64,000 bases of DNA from Kluyvera ascorbata_C (lineage in GTDB: Bacteria; Pseudomonadota; Gammaproteobacteria; Enterobacterales; Enterobacteriaceae): the NCBI RefSeq assembly GCF_044197065.1, contig NZ_JBIQOI010000002.1, positions 930,001 through 994,000 on the forward strand, read 5' to 3'. The notes under the pieces were generated by a model, which did no database searches, had not been told where the DNA came from, and saw only the letters and a list, made by a program, of their open reading frames with translations. Shown here piece by piece: positions 26,559-35,974 of this stretch. Position 1 is the stretch's first letter, and each line of letters begins with the position of its first letter. The translations under genes were made by a program, and so were the position numbers.

Positions 26559-26572
26559 TTGATGGTTATCAA
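26559..26572 (-). promoter_or_regulatory. Additional FNR-type box upstream of cydA
   Basis: TTGATGGTTATCAA fits TTGAT-N4-ATCAA exactly and lies 94 bp upstream of the perfect box at P1. No gene starts nearby other than cydA. Confidence 0.55.
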
Positions 26573-26579
26573 ATGAAGT

Positions 26580-26870
26580 TAAATTGGACAGAGAGGTAAT
26601 TGGATTTAACCTTGAGAAGCCTGAATAACCTAAAATACCCCGTATAGTTTAAAGTAGACCGTCCGTCATTTTTTTCCACATCGAACGTTGCATTACGATG
26701 AAAATAACATTTCATTTACTTTAAATATTAATAAATTAACAATTTCAGATATCAGCGCAGTTTTCATCCTACTGACGAATGATTTTGTTTTGCTATTGTT
26801 TGCGCAAAAAACACGCAGAAACGGCTGCCGTCGGTACAATCAACGGTACAACACACAGAGCGGAAGAACG
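26580..26870. other. AT-rich gap between sucD and cydA
   Basis: E. coli carries mngR-mngA-mngB here. This window has no gene in the interval. A 62-codon plus-strand frame (26688-26876) has no recognisable similarity or ribosome-binding site. Confidence 0.6.
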
Positions 26871-26874
26871 CGAT

Positions 26875-26899
26875 AAAAAAAGGCCGCCCAGGGGCGGCC
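26875..26899 (-). terminator. Terminator of the sdhCDAB-sucABCD operon
   Basis: GGCCGCCC-AG-GGGCGGCC hairpin followed by seven U in the minus-strand RNA, about 80 bp beyond the sucD stop. Confidence 0.93.
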
Positions 26900-26976
26900 A
26901 ACCATGTCGAAACTAGACATATAAGGCCCCCTCTTTCCCTGTATGCAGCGGGAATTCAATGAGGGAGCAGAGAGGA
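26875..26976 (-). ncRNA. sdhX: Probable SdhX (RybD) sRNA from the sucD 3' UTR
   Basis: The 3' UTR of sucD ends in a strong intrinsic terminator preceded by a second small hairpin (ATGTC-GAAACTA-GACAT, 26904-26920). In E. coli and Salmonella this 3' UTR is cut by RNase E into the Hfq-binding sRNA SdhX, which links the TCA cycle to acetate metabolism (ackA). The layout fits, but the exact 5' end cannot be read from sequence, so the right boundary is the sucD stop. Confidence 0.6.
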
Positions 26977-27846
26977 TTACTTAATGACGGACTTCAGCGC
27001 TTCACCGATGTCAGCCAGGCTGCGAACGGTCTTCACGCCAGCGGCTTCCAGTGCAGCAAATTTCTCATCAGCGGTACCTTTACCACCGGCAATGATGGCG
27101 CCTGCGTGGCCCATACGTTTGCCTTTCGGCGCAGTAACGCCTGCGATGTAGCCAACAACCGGCTTGGTCACGTGATCTTTGATGTAAGCCGCCGCTTCTT
27201 CTTCCGCGCTACCGCCGATTTCACCGATCATCACGATCGCTTCGGTCTGCGGGTCTTCCTGGAACAGCTTCAGGATGTCGATGAAGTTAGAGCCTGGGAT
27301 CGGGTCACCGCCGATGCCCACACAGGTGGACTGGCCGAAACCGTAGTCAGTGGTCTGCTTAACCGCTTCGTAAGTCAGGGTACCAGAACGGGAAACGATA
27401 CCCACTTTACCTGGTTTGTGAATGTGACCCGGCATGATGCCGATTTTGCATTCGCCTGGGGTGATAACGCCTGGGCAGTTCGGGCCAATCATGCGCACGC
27501 CGGCTTCATCCAGTTTCACCTTCACGGTCAGCATATCCAGCGTAGGGATACCTTCGGTGATGGTGATGATAAGCTTAATGCCTGCATCGATAGCTTCCAG
27601 GATGGAGTCTTTGCAGAACGGTGCTGGAACGTAGATAACGGTCGCGGTTGCGCCCGTCGCTTCTACCGCTTCACGCACGGTGTTGAACACTGGCAGACCC
27701 AGATGCGTGGTGCCGCCTTTGCCTGGGGTTACGCCGCCAACCATCTGCGTACCGTAAGCAATCGCTTGTTCGGAGTGGAAAGAACCCTGGCTACCGGTGA
27801 AGCCCTGGCAGATAACCTTGGTGTTTTTATCGATTAAAATGGACAT
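26977..27846 (-). CDS. sucD: Succinyl-CoA synthetase alpha subunit SucD
   Basis: 289 aa. CoA-binding N-terminal Rossmann segment (ICQGFTGSQGSFHSEQAI) and the active-site phosphohistidine in GHAGAIIAGGKGTADEK (about residue 246). With SucC it makes ATP and succinate from succinyl-CoA. Its ATG overlaps the last base of the sucC stop. Confidence 0.98.
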   Translation of the reverse strand: MSILIDKNTKVICQGFTGSQGSFHSEQAIAYGTQMVGGVTPGKGGTTHLGLPVFNTVREAVEATGATATVIYVPAPFCKDSILEAIDAGIKLIITITEGIPTLDMLTVKVKLDEAGVRMIGPNCPGVITPGECKIGIMPGHIHKPGKVGIVSRSGTLTYEAVKQTTDYGFGQSTCVGIGGDPIPGSNFIDILKLFQEDPQTEAIVMIGEIGGSAEEEAAAYIKDHVTKPVVGYIAGVTAPKGKRMGHAGAIIAGGKGTADEKFAALEAAGVKTVRSLADIGEALKSVIK

Positions 27847-29012
27847 TATTTCCCCTCCACTGCGGCAACAACCTGCTGTGCTGCGTCCGTCAGACTTTTC
27901 GCTGCAATAATATTCAGGCCGCTGTCAGCCAGTTTCTTCGCGCCGAGTTCGGCGTTGTTGCCTTCCAGACGAACAACAACCGGGACGTTAACGCCCACTT
28001 CTGCTACCGCGCCGATGATACCGTCAGCGATCAGGTCGCAACGTACGATACCGCCGAAGATGTTAACCAGAACGGCTTTAACATTGTCATCAGAGAGGAT
28101 GATTTTGAACGCTTCGGTCACACGTTCTTTGGTTGCGCCGCCGCCAACGTCCAGGAAGTTCGCTGGTTCACCGCCGTGCAGTTTAACGATGTCCATGGTG
28201 CCCATTGCCAGGCCCGCACCGTTAACCATGCAACCGATGTTGCCATCAAGCGCAACGTAGTTCAGTTCCCACTGTGCAGCCTGCGCTTCACGTGGGTCTT
28301 CCTGGGACTGGTCGCGCATTTCGCGCAGGTCAGCCTGGCGGAACAGTGCGTTGCCGTCAGCGCCCAGTTTGCCGTCGAGGCAGATCAGATCGCCCTGCTT
28401 GGTCACAACCAGCGGGTTGATTTCGATAAGCGCCAGGTCGCGCTCCAGGAAAATGGTTGCCAGACCCATGAAGATCTTGGTGAACTGCTGAACCTGTTTA
28501 CCTTCCAGACCCAGTTTGAACGCCAGTTCACGACCCTGGTAAGGCATTGGGCCTGCCAGCGGATCCAGCGCAACTTTGTGGATCAGGTGTGGGGTTTCTT
28601 CCGCCACTTTTTCAATTTCTACGCCGCCTTCGGTAGAGGCCATGAAGACCACGCGACGGGAGCTACGGTCAACAACCGCGCCCAGGTACAGTTCTTTACC
28701 GATGTCGGTCGCGGCTTCAACCAGAATCTGGTTAACCGGCTGGCCGTGTGCGTCTGTCTGGTAGGTTACCAGGCGTTTGCCCAGCCAATGCTCTGCAAAA
28801 GCGCGAATGTCTTCTTTAGAGTTTACGACCTTCACACCGCCCGCTTTACCGCGGCCACCAGCGTGAACCTGACATTTCACTACCCACGGGCCAGCGCCGA
28901 TTTTTGAAGCGGCTTCTTCTGCTTCACGCGGAGTAGTACAGGCATAACCCACCGGAGCCGGTAAGCCATAGCGGGCAAAGAGTTGTTTTGCCTGATATTC
29001 ATGTAAGTTCAT
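27846..29012 (-). CDS. sucC: Succinyl-CoA synthetase beta subunit SucC
   Basis: 388 aa ATP-grasp subunit beginning MNLHEYQAKQLFARYGLPAP. The nucleotide-binding N-terminal half is followed by the C-terminal domain with GGIVRCDLIADGII. It is separated from sucB by 133 bp containing a BIME. Confidence 0.98.
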   Translation of the reverse strand: MNLHEYQAKQLFARYGLPAPVGYACTTPREAEEAASKIGAGPWVVKCQVHAGGRGKAGGVKVVNSKEDIRAFAEHWLGKRLVTYQTDAHGQPVNQILVEAATDIGKELYLGAVVDRSSRRVVFMASTEGGVEIEKVAEETPHLIHKVALDPLAGPMPYQGRELAFKLGLEGKQVQQFTKIFMGLATIFLERDLALIEINPLVVTKQGDLICLDGKLGADGNALFRQADLREMRDQSQEDPREAQAAQWELNYVALDGNIGCMVNGAGLAMGTMDIVKLHGGEPANFLDVGGGATKERVTEAFKIILSDDNVKAVLVNIFGGIVRCDLIADGIIGAVAEVGVNVPVVVRLEGNNAELGAKKLADSGLNIIAAKSLTDAAQQVVAAVEGK

Positions 29013-29068
29013 GTGTTCTATCCATCCTATAAAATGTTGTTGAGTTGTTGTCTGGAACTCGGGAGCTT

Positions 29069-29134
29069 CCCGGCGTCACTCCGTTCGGCCGGGCTACAAC
29101 CTCGTAGCCCGGCCAAGCGAAAGCGACGCCGGGG
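29069..29134. repeat. BIME inside the suc operon
   Basis: Inverted pair in the sucB-sucC gap: 29069-29097 (ending CGGCCGGGCTAC) and 29104-29134 (starting GTAGCCCGGCC). It can fold as a large hairpin in the mRNA. Confidence 0.85.
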
Positions 29135-29145
29135 TTATCCCAAAC

Positions 29146-30366
29146 CTACACGTCCAGCAGAAGACGGGTTGGATCTTCTAACAGCTCTTTAATTGCCACC
29201 AGGAAGCCTACAGACTCGCGCCCATCGATCAGGCGGTGGTCATAGGACAGAGCCAGGTACATCATCGGCAGAATTTCCACTTTGCCATCAACCGCCATAG
29301 GACGGTCTTTAATGGCGTGCATACCCAGAATCGCGCTCTGAGGCGGGTTGATAATCGGGGTAGACATCAGGGAACCGAAGACGCCGCCGTTGGTAATGGT
29401 GAAGTTACCGCCGGTCAGGTCTTCAACAGTCAGTTTGCCGTCGCGACCTTTCAGCGCCAGCTCTTTAATGTTCTTCTCAATGTCAGCCATGCCAAGCGCA
29501 TCAACGTCACGCAGTACTGGGGTTACCAGGCCACGTGGCGTAGAAACCGCCATGCTCACATCGAAGTAGTTGTGGTAAACCACGTCTTCACCATCGATAG
29601 ACGCGTTCACTTCTGGGTAGCGTTTCAGCGCTTCAACGACCGCCTTCACGTAGAAGGACATGAAGCCCAGACGGATACCGTGACGTTTTTCAAACGCGTC
29701 ACCGTACTGCTTACGCAGGTCCATGATTGGTTTCATGTTAACTTCGTTGAAGGTCGTCAGCATCGCGGTAGAGTTTTTCGCTTCCAGCAGACGCTCGGCT
29801 ACGCGCTTACGCAGACGGGTCATCGGAACACGTTTCTCGGAGCGACCTGCCAGCGGAGCAACCGGCGCTGCGGCTGCCGCAGCCGGTGCAGCAGCGGCTT
29901 TCGCCGGTGCTTTCGCCAGGTGTTTCTCAACGTCTTCACGGGTCAGACGACCGCCAACACCGGTGCCTTTAATCGCGCTGGCATCCAGATTGTGCTCAGC
30001 CAGCAGGCGACGAATCGCCGGGCTCAGCGCATCGTTATTCTGCTCTTCGAGTGAGGCCTGTTGGCGCTGAGCCGGGGTAGACTCTTTGCTTTCAGTTTTG
30101 GCGCTGGTTTCTTTACCACCGCTGTTGCCTTCACGCAGGCGACCCAAGATTTGACGGGAGGTGACGGTAGTACCTTCATCTTCCAGAACGGCATCCAGAA
30201 TGCCATCCGCCGACGCCGGTACTTCCAGTACCACTTTGTCAGTTTCGATTTCTACCAGCACCTCATCACGAACTACCGCATCGCCCGGTTTTTTATGCCA
30301 GGTGGCCACGGTCGCATCTGCTACGGATTCAGGCAGGTCGGGGACCAGAATATCTACGCTACTCAT
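29146..30366 (-). CDS. sucB: Dihydrolipoyl succinyltransferase SucB (2-oxoglutarate dehydrogenase E2)
   Basis: 406 aa. Lipoyl domain with Lys44 in EIETDKVVLE, a flexible Lys/Glu/Gln linker, peripheral-subunit-binding domain (SPAIRRLLAEHNLDASAIKGTG), an Ala/Pro linker, and the catalytic domain ending in SYDHRLIDGRE (His-Asp catalytic pair). It forms the 24-mer core of the 2-oxoglutarate dehydrogenase complex. It starts 13 bp after sucA. Confidence 0.98.
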   Translation of the reverse strand: MSSVDILVPDLPESVADATVATWHKKPGDAVVRDEVLVEIETDKVVLEVPASADGILDAVLEDEGTTVTSRQILGRLREGNSGGKETSAKTESKESTPAQRQQASLEEQNNDALSPAIRRLLAEHNLDASAIKGTGVGGRLTREDVEKHLAKAPAKAAAAPAAAAAAPVAPLAGRSEKRVPMTRLRKRVAERLLEAKNSTAMLTTFNEVNMKPIMDLRKQYGDAFEKRHGIRLGFMSFYVKAVVEALKRYPEVNASIDGEDVVYHNYFDVSMAVSTPRGLVTPVLRDVDALGMADIEKNIKELALKGRDGKLTVEDLTGGNFTITNGGVFGSLMSTPIINPPQSAILGMHAIKDRPMAVDGKVEILPMMYLALSYDHRLIDGRESVGFLVAIKELLEDPTRLLLDV

Positions 30367-30379
30367 TTTGTATCCTTAA

Positions 30380-33181
30380 TTAATCGACGTTCAGCGCGTC
30401 ATTGACCAGATCTTGTTGCTGCTTCTGGTGAACGGACATATACCCTACCGCCGGTGAGGCGGAGGCTGGGCGACCTGCGTAACGCAGACCAGCACCAAAT
30501 GGAATCACATCACGGAAATGATGTTGGCTGCAGTACCAAGCACCCTGGTTAAGCGGCTCTTCCTGGCACCAGACAAAATCATGCACGTGAGCATAAGATT
30601 TCAACACTTCTTGTACCGCCTGGTGCGGGAACGGATACAGCTGTTCGATACGCACGATAGCGACATCTTTCTGATCGTTCTTGCGACGCTGTTCCAGCAG
30701 GTCGTAGTAAACCTTACCAGAGCACAGCACCACGCGTTTCACGCTTTGCGGATCCAGTTCGTCAATCTCACCGATGGCCGGCATAAAGGTGCCGTTTGCC
30801 AGTTCGTCCAGCGTAGAGACCGCCAGCGGGTGACGCAGCAGAGACTTCGGCGACATGACCACCAGCGGACGGCGCATCCCGCGCAGCGCCTGACGACGCA
30901 GCATGTGATAAACCTGTGCCGGAGTGGACGGTACGCAAACCTGCATGTTCTGCTGTGCGCAAAGCTGCAGATAGCGTTCCAGACGCGCAGAAGAGTGCTC
31001 CGGACCCTGACCTTCATAACCGTGCGGCAGCAGCATAACCAGACCGCACATACGGCCCCATTTCTGCTCACCGGAGGAGATGAACTGGTCGATAACGACC
31101 TGAGCACCGTTGGCGAAGTCGCCAAACTGCGCTTCCCAGATGGTCAGCGTGCGCGGCTCAGCCGTCGCGTAACCGTATTCGAAGGCCAGAACCGCTTCTT
31201 CAGACAGTACGGAGTCCCACACCTTAAACACGCCCTGCCCGTTATGCACGTGCTGCAGCGGGGTGTAGGTGGAACCGTTAGACTGGTTATGGATAACCGC
31301 ATGGCGGTGGAAGAAGGTACCACGACCGGCGTCTTCACCGGACAGACGGACTGGAATACCTTCATCGACCAGCGTAGCGTACGCCAGGTTTTCCGCGCCG
31401 CCCCAATCGAACAGCTTCTCGCCCGCCGCCATCGCCTGACGGTCGCCGTAGATTTTCGCTACGCGAGATTGCATTTCAATGGCATCAGGTACGGTACTGA
31501 TACGGTTAGCCAGCTCCTGCAGGCGCTTCATCTCAACCTTGTTCGGGTAGCTTTCGTCCCATTCATGATTGAGGTATGGCGACCAGGTAAAGGAGTGCAG
31601 GTTCATTGGACGCCACTCTTTCACCACGCATTCGCCCGCGTCCAGCGCGTCGCGATACAGGTTAACAATTTCGGTGGCATCTTCCAGCGTCGCGACTTTG
31701 TCCGCTTCCAGCTTGTCAGCATAGATTTTACGCGGGGTCGGATGCTTTTTGATTTTCTGATACATCAGCGGCTGGGTTGCGCTTGGCTCGTCGGCTTCGT
31801 TGTGGCCGTGACGGCGGTAGCACACCAGGTCGATAAACACATCGCGTTTAAAGGTGTTACGGAAGTCCAGCGCCAGACGGGTAACGAAAGCCACGGCTTC
31901 CGGGTCATCCGCATTCACGTGGAAGATTGGCGCCATCACCATCTTACCGATATCGGTACAGTATGGTGTTGAACGTGCATCCAGCGGGTTAGAGGTGGTG
32001 AAGCCCACCTGGTTGTTAATCACGATGCGAACGGTACCGCCCACTTCGTAACCACGCGCTTTGGACATGTTCAGGGTTTCCTGAACCACACCCTGACCGG
32101 TTACCGCGGCGTCGCCGTGGATGGTAATCGGCAGAACTTTGTTGCTGCTTGGCTCGTCAAGACGATCCAGACGCGCACGCACGGAACCGATAACCACCGG
32201 GCTCACGATTTCGAGGTGTGACGGGTTAAACGCCAGCGCCAGGTGTACCAGGCCGCCTTCGGTTTCGATGTCGGAGGAGAAGCCCATGTGGTACTTCACG
32301 TCACCGGTGCCGAGGTGTTCTTTATGCTTGCCGGAGAACTCGTCGAACAACTCCTGGGACTGTTTGCCCAGTACGTTGATCAGCACGTTCAGACGACCGC
32401 GGTGCGCCATACCGAGCACCACTTCACGCGTACCGCTCTTGCCCGCATGGCGGATCATCTCTTTGAGCATTGGTACCAGCGCATCGCCGCCTTCCAGCGA
32501 GAAGCGTTTTGCGCCTGGGAATTTCGCGCCCAGGTAGCGTTCCAGACCTTCTGCCGCAGTCAGTTCGCTCAGGAAGCGTTTTTTCTCTTCTGCGCTAAAG
32601 GTGGCATGCCCCGCTTCAAAACGCTGTTGGATCCAACGTTTCTCTTCGGTGTTCGTGATGTGCATGTATTCCGCGCCGATGTGGCCGCAGTAGGTCTGTT
32701 TGAGAGCATCAATCAGGTCGCCGAGCTTCATCGTGTCTTTGCCGATGGCGAAAGAACCTACGTTAAAGCTCTCCTGGAAGTCGGCCTCAGTCAGATCGTG
32801 GAAAGCGGGATCTAAATCAGCCACTTTATCCTGCTGCCACAGTCCCAGCGGATCGAGGATCGCGTTCTGGTGACCACGGAAGCGATAAGCGTTGATAAGC
32901 TGCAGGACTTTAACCTGCTTCGCATTCGTGTCAGGGTCGGAAATCGAAGAAGAGTAACGTGAGGCATCCTTCGCCAGACGACGGAAATAATCACGTGTTT
33001 TGGAATGAAATTGATCCGGTTTGACTCCGGTACCAGGTAACTGCTGGAACATTGAACGCCAGTGAGCGTCGACAGAGTCAGGATCGGTTAAGAAGTCTTC
33101 ATAGAGCTGTTCTATCCAGCTCTGGTTTGCACCAGAGAGGTAAGAAGAGTCCAGCCAGGCTTTCATTGCGCCGTTCTGCAT
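30380..33181 (-). CDS. sucA: 2-oxoglutarate dehydrogenase E1 component SucA
   Basis: 933 aa thiamine-diphosphate enzyme decarboxylating 2-oxoglutarate and transferring the succinyl group to SucB. E1o family features are the N-terminal E2-binding region, GMAHRGRLNVL, the thiamine-binding stretch HGDAAVTGQGVVQETLN, and the C-terminal pyrimidine-domain LLPHGYEGQGPEHSSARLER. The length equals E. coli SucA. Confidence 0.98.
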   Translation of the reverse strand: MQNGAMKAWLDSSYLSGANQSWIEQLYEDFLTDPDSVDAHWRSMFQQLPGTGVKPDQFHSKTRDYFRRLAKDASRYSSSISDPDTNAKQVKVLQLINAYRFRGHQNAILDPLGLWQQDKVADLDPAFHDLTEADFQESFNVGSFAIGKDTMKLGDLIDALKQTYCGHIGAEYMHITNTEEKRWIQQRFEAGHATFSAEEKKRFLSELTAAEGLERYLGAKFPGAKRFSLEGGDALVPMLKEMIRHAGKSGTREVVLGMAHRGRLNVLINVLGKQSQELFDEFSGKHKEHLGTGDVKYHMGFSSDIETEGGLVHLALAFNPSHLEIVSPVVIGSVRARLDRLDEPSSNKVLPITIHGDAAVTGQGVVQETLNMSKARGYEVGGTVRIVINNQVGFTTSNPLDARSTPYCTDIGKMVMAPIFHVNADDPEAVAFVTRLALDFRNTFKRDVFIDLVCYRRHGHNEADEPSATQPLMYQKIKKHPTPRKIYADKLEADKVATLEDATEIVNLYRDALDAGECVVKEWRPMNLHSFTWSPYLNHEWDESYPNKVEMKRLQELANRISTVPDAIEMQSRVAKIYGDRQAMAAGEKLFDWGGAENLAYATLVDEGIPVRLSGEDAGRGTFFHRHAVIHNQSNGSTYTPLQHVHNGQGVFKVWDSVLSEEAVLAFEYGYATAEPRTLTIWEAQFGDFANGAQVVIDQFISSGEQKWGRMCGLVMLLPHGYEGQGPEHSSARLERYLQLCAQQNMQVCVPSTPAQVYHMLRRQALRGMRRPLVVMSPKSLLRHPLAVSTLDELANGTFMPAIGEIDELDPQSVKRVVLCSGKVYYDLLEQRRKNDQKDVAIVRIEQLYPFPHQAVQEVLKSYAHVHDFVWCQEEPLNQGAWYCSQHHFRDVIPFGAGLRYAGRPASASPAVGYMSVHQKQQQDLVNDALNVD

Positions 33182-33475
33182 CGTGATCCCTTAAGCATCT
33201 TATGCTTATTTCGCCGTGGATAACTACGACGTACGCCGGTAAAGCACACGTCCCAGGGTTCACTTGCGAGCTCTTGTATTTGCACTGGCCCGCGAAGGAA
33301 CCTTTAGAAACTGTCTTAAGCGCTTTGCGCTCACCCTTTCTCATGAGAGAAAGCAGATTTGGCAGTTTTTAAAGGTTTCCTGCATTTTTGTTGCCTGATG
33401 GCGCTTCGTTTATCCGGCCTACGGGGGATGTAGGCCGGATAAGACGGTACGTCGCCATCCGGCAACAATGACTAC
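33182..33475. other. sdhB-sucA intergenic region
   Basis: 294 bp without a convincing gene. It holds the sucA leader, where E. coli has the weak internal Psuc promoter with an IHF site, and a BIME next to sdhB. A frame overlapping the sucA start (33099-33344) has no family resemblance. Confidence 0.6.
33391..33465. repeat. BIME downstream of sdhB
   Basis: Two inverted REP units of the TGCCxGATGGCG...ATCCGGCCTAC family at 33391-33422 and 33430-33465, within the sdh-suc transcript. Confidence 0.88.
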
Positions 33476-34192
33476 TTACGCACTACGTTGCAGCAGCATC
33501 GACTTAATATGGCCGATGGCGCGCGTCGGGTTCAGCCCCTTCGGACATACACTGACGCAGTTCATGATGCTATGGCAGCGGAATACGCTGAAAGCGTCAC
33601 TTAACCCTTCCAGGCGGCTGTCGGTTTCGGTATCGCGGCTATCAATTAAGAAGCGATACGCTGCCAGCAGACCAGCCGGGCCGATAAACTTGTCCGGGTT
33701 CCACCAGAACGACGGGCAAGAGGTCGAACAGCATGCGCAGAGAATACACTCGTACAGACCATCGAGTTTCTCACGCTGCTCTGGCATCTGCAGATGCTCA
33801 CGAGCCGGAGGATTTTGCCCATTATTCAACAAGTAAGGCTTAATCTTCTCATACTGTGCGTAGAATTGCCCCATGTCTACCACCAAATCGCGGATAACCG
33901 GCAGACCAGGCAATGGACGGATAACAATTTTCTTGCCCGGCTGATTCAGCGCGGAGATCGGCGTGATGCACGCCAGACCGTTTTTCCCGTTCATGTTCAG
34001 GCCATCAGAACCACAAACCCCTTCACGGCAGGAGCGGCGGAACGACAGGCTTGGATCTTTTTCTTTCAGCTGCATCAACGCATCGAGCAGCATCATGTCG
34101 CGACCTTCTTCCGCTTCCAGGGTGTAATCCTGCATGCGCGGAGCATCGTCAACGTCCGGGTTATAACGATAAACTGAAAACTCGAGTTTCAT
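33476..34192 (-). CDS. sdhB: Succinate dehydrogenase iron-sulfur subunit SdhB
   Basis: 238 aa electron-transfer subunit. Cysteine clusters: [2Fe-2S] in SCREGVCGSDG (Cys55, Cys60), [4Fe-4S] in CILCACCSTSCP, and [3Fe-4S]/[4Fe-4S] in CHSIMNCVSVCPKGLNP. It passes electrons from SdhA FAD to ubiquinone at SdhCD. It lies 15 bp after sdhA. Confidence 0.98.
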   Translation of the reverse strand: MKLEFSVYRYNPDVDDAPRMQDYTLEAEEGRDMMLLDALMQLKEKDPSLSFRRSCREGVCGSDGLNMNGKNGLACITPISALNQPGKKIVIRPLPGLPVIRDLVVDMGQFYAQYEKIKPYLLNNGQNPPAREHLQMPEQREKLDGLYECILCACCSTSCPSFWWNPDKFIGPAGLLAAYRFLIDSRDTETDSRLEGLSDAFSVFRCHSIMNCVSVCPKGLNPTRAIGHIKSMLLQRSA

Positions 34193-34207
34193 AATCCTGT
34201 CTCCGCA

Positions 34208-35974
34208 TTAATAAGTACGAATCTTCGGCGGGAATGCCGGACGCAGTTTCGGTTCCATATTGACGCTACGACGCGTCATGGATTCCGACTCTGGCAGATA
34301 CAGGGAATGGCACAGCCAGTTTTCATCATCACGATCCGGGAAGTCGAAGCGGCTATGCGCGCCACGGCTTTCGGTACGGAAGTTTGCAGACACCGCGGTG
34401 GCGTATGCAGTTTCCATCAGGTTATCCAACTCCAGACACTCAACGCGCTGGGTGTTGAATTCGCTGGAAGTATCATCCAGACGGGCATTTTTCAGACGCT
34501 CGCGAATCGCTTTCAGTTGCTCAAGACCTTTGGCCATCGCATCGCCTTCACGGAATACCGAGAAGTTATGCTGCATACATTCCTGCAGCGCTTTGCGAAT
34601 TTCAACCGGGTCTTCACCGTCACGGTTGCCGTTCCAGCGATTCAGACGTTCCAGAGACGCGTCGATTTCTTCTTCGGTCGCGTCACGCAGTACGCCCTGC
34701 TCAGCGATAGATTCCTGCAGATGCAGGCCAACCGCACGGCCAAAGACCACCAGGTCAAGCAGCGAGTTACCGCCCAGACGGTTCGCACCGTGAACGGATA
34801 CGCAGGCAATTTCACCTACTGCAAACAGACCAGGAATCACGACGTCTTCGCCCTGCTCGTTCACGGTCAGCGCCTGGCCGCTTACTTTGGTCGGAATACC
34901 GCCCATCATGTAGTGGCAGGTTGGGATAACCGGGATTGGTTCTTTAACCGGGTCAACGTGGGCGAAGGTACGAGACAGTTCCAGGATACCCGGCAGACGG
35001 GATTCCAGCACTTCTTTACCCAGGTGATCCAGCTTCAGCTTGGCGTGTGGGCCCCACGGGCCATCACAGCCGCGACCTTCACGGATTTCGATCATGATGG
35101 AACGCGCCACCACGTCACGACCCGCCAGGTCTTTCGCGTTCGGCGCATAACGCTCCATGAAGCGCTCGCCGTGTTTGTTCAGCAGGTAACCACCTTCACC
35201 ACGGCAGCCTTCGGTGACCAGAACGCCCGCGCCGGCGATACCGGTTGGGTGGAACTGCCACATTTCCATATCCTGCACCGGAACACCGGCACGGATAGCC
35301 ATACCCACGCCGTCACCGGTATTGATGTGGGCGTTAGTGGTGGACTGATAAATACGCCCTGCCCCGCCGGTTGCCAGCACGGTTGCACGGGCTTTGAAGT
35401 AAACCACTTCACCGGTTTCGATACACAGTGCAGTACAACCTACTACTGCGCCATCGGCGTTTTTCACCAGGTCCAGCGCATACCACTCGGAGAAAATAGT
35501 GGTGTGGTTTTTCAAATTCTGTTGATAAAGCGTGTGCAGCAGTGCGTGACCGGTACGGTCAGCTGCTGCTGCAGTACGTGCCGCCTGCTCGCCGCCGAAG
35601 TTTTTCGACTGGCCGCCAAACGGACGTTGATAGATGGTCCCATTCTCCAGACGGGAGAATGGCAGCCCCATGTGATCCAGTTCCAGAATCGCTTCCGGAC
35701 CGGTCTTACACATGTATTCAATGGCGTCCTGGTCACCGATATAGTCCGACCCTTTTACGGTGTCGTACATGTGCCATTCCCAGTTATCTTCATGGGTATT
35801 ACCGAGCGCAACGGTGATACCACCCTGCGCAGATACGGTATGGGAACGGGTCGGGAACACTTTGGACAGCAGCGCACAGGTCTGGCCGCTTTGGGAAATT
35901 TGCAGCGCCGCGCGCATACCTGCGCCACCGGCACCAATCACAACAGCATCAAATTCTCTGACTGGCAGTTTCAT
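34208..35974 (-). CDS. sdhA: Succinate dehydrogenase flavoprotein SdhA
   Basis: 588 aa catalytic subunit of complex II. FAD-binding GAGGAGMRAAL near the N-terminus, with covalent FAD at His45 in PTRSHTVSAQGG. Substrate-site segments QFHPTGIAGAG and GANRLGGNSLLD are present. Start at MKLPVREFDAVV; its ATG shares one base with the sdhD stop (TGATG). Confidence 0.98.
   Translation of the reverse strand: MKLPVREFDAVVIGAGGAGMRAALQISQSGQTCALLSKVFPTRSHTVSAQGGITVALGNTHEDNWEWHMYDTVKGSDYIGDQDAIEYMCKTGPEAILELDHMGLPFSRLENGTIYQRPFGGQSKNFGGEQAARTAAAADRTGHALLHTLYQQNLKNHTTIFSEWYALDLVKNADGAVVGCTALCIETGEVVYFKARATVLATGGAGRIYQSTTNAHINTGDGVGMAIRAGVPVQDMEMWQFHPTGIAGAGVLVTEGCRGEGGYLLNKHGERFMERYAPNAKDLAGRDVVARSIMIEIREGRGCDGPWGPHAKLKLDHLGKEVLESRLPGILELSRTFAHVDPVKEPIPVIPTCHYMMGGIPTKVSGQALTVNEQGEDVVIPGLFAVGEIACVSVHGANRLGGNSLLDLVVFGRAVGLHLQESIAEQGVLRDATEEEIDASLERLNRWNGNRDGEDPVEIRKALQECMQHNFSVFREGDAMAKGLEQLKAIRERLKNARLDDTSSEFNTQRVECLELDNLMETAYATAVSANFRTESRGAHSRFDFPDRDDENWLCHSLYLPESESMTRRSVNMEPKLRPAFPPKIRTY

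Noticed and set aside
26688..26876. 62-codon ORF in the sucD-cydA gap
   Set aside because: AT-rich, no Shine-Dalgarno, no recognisable domain, and it runs into the suc operon terminator.
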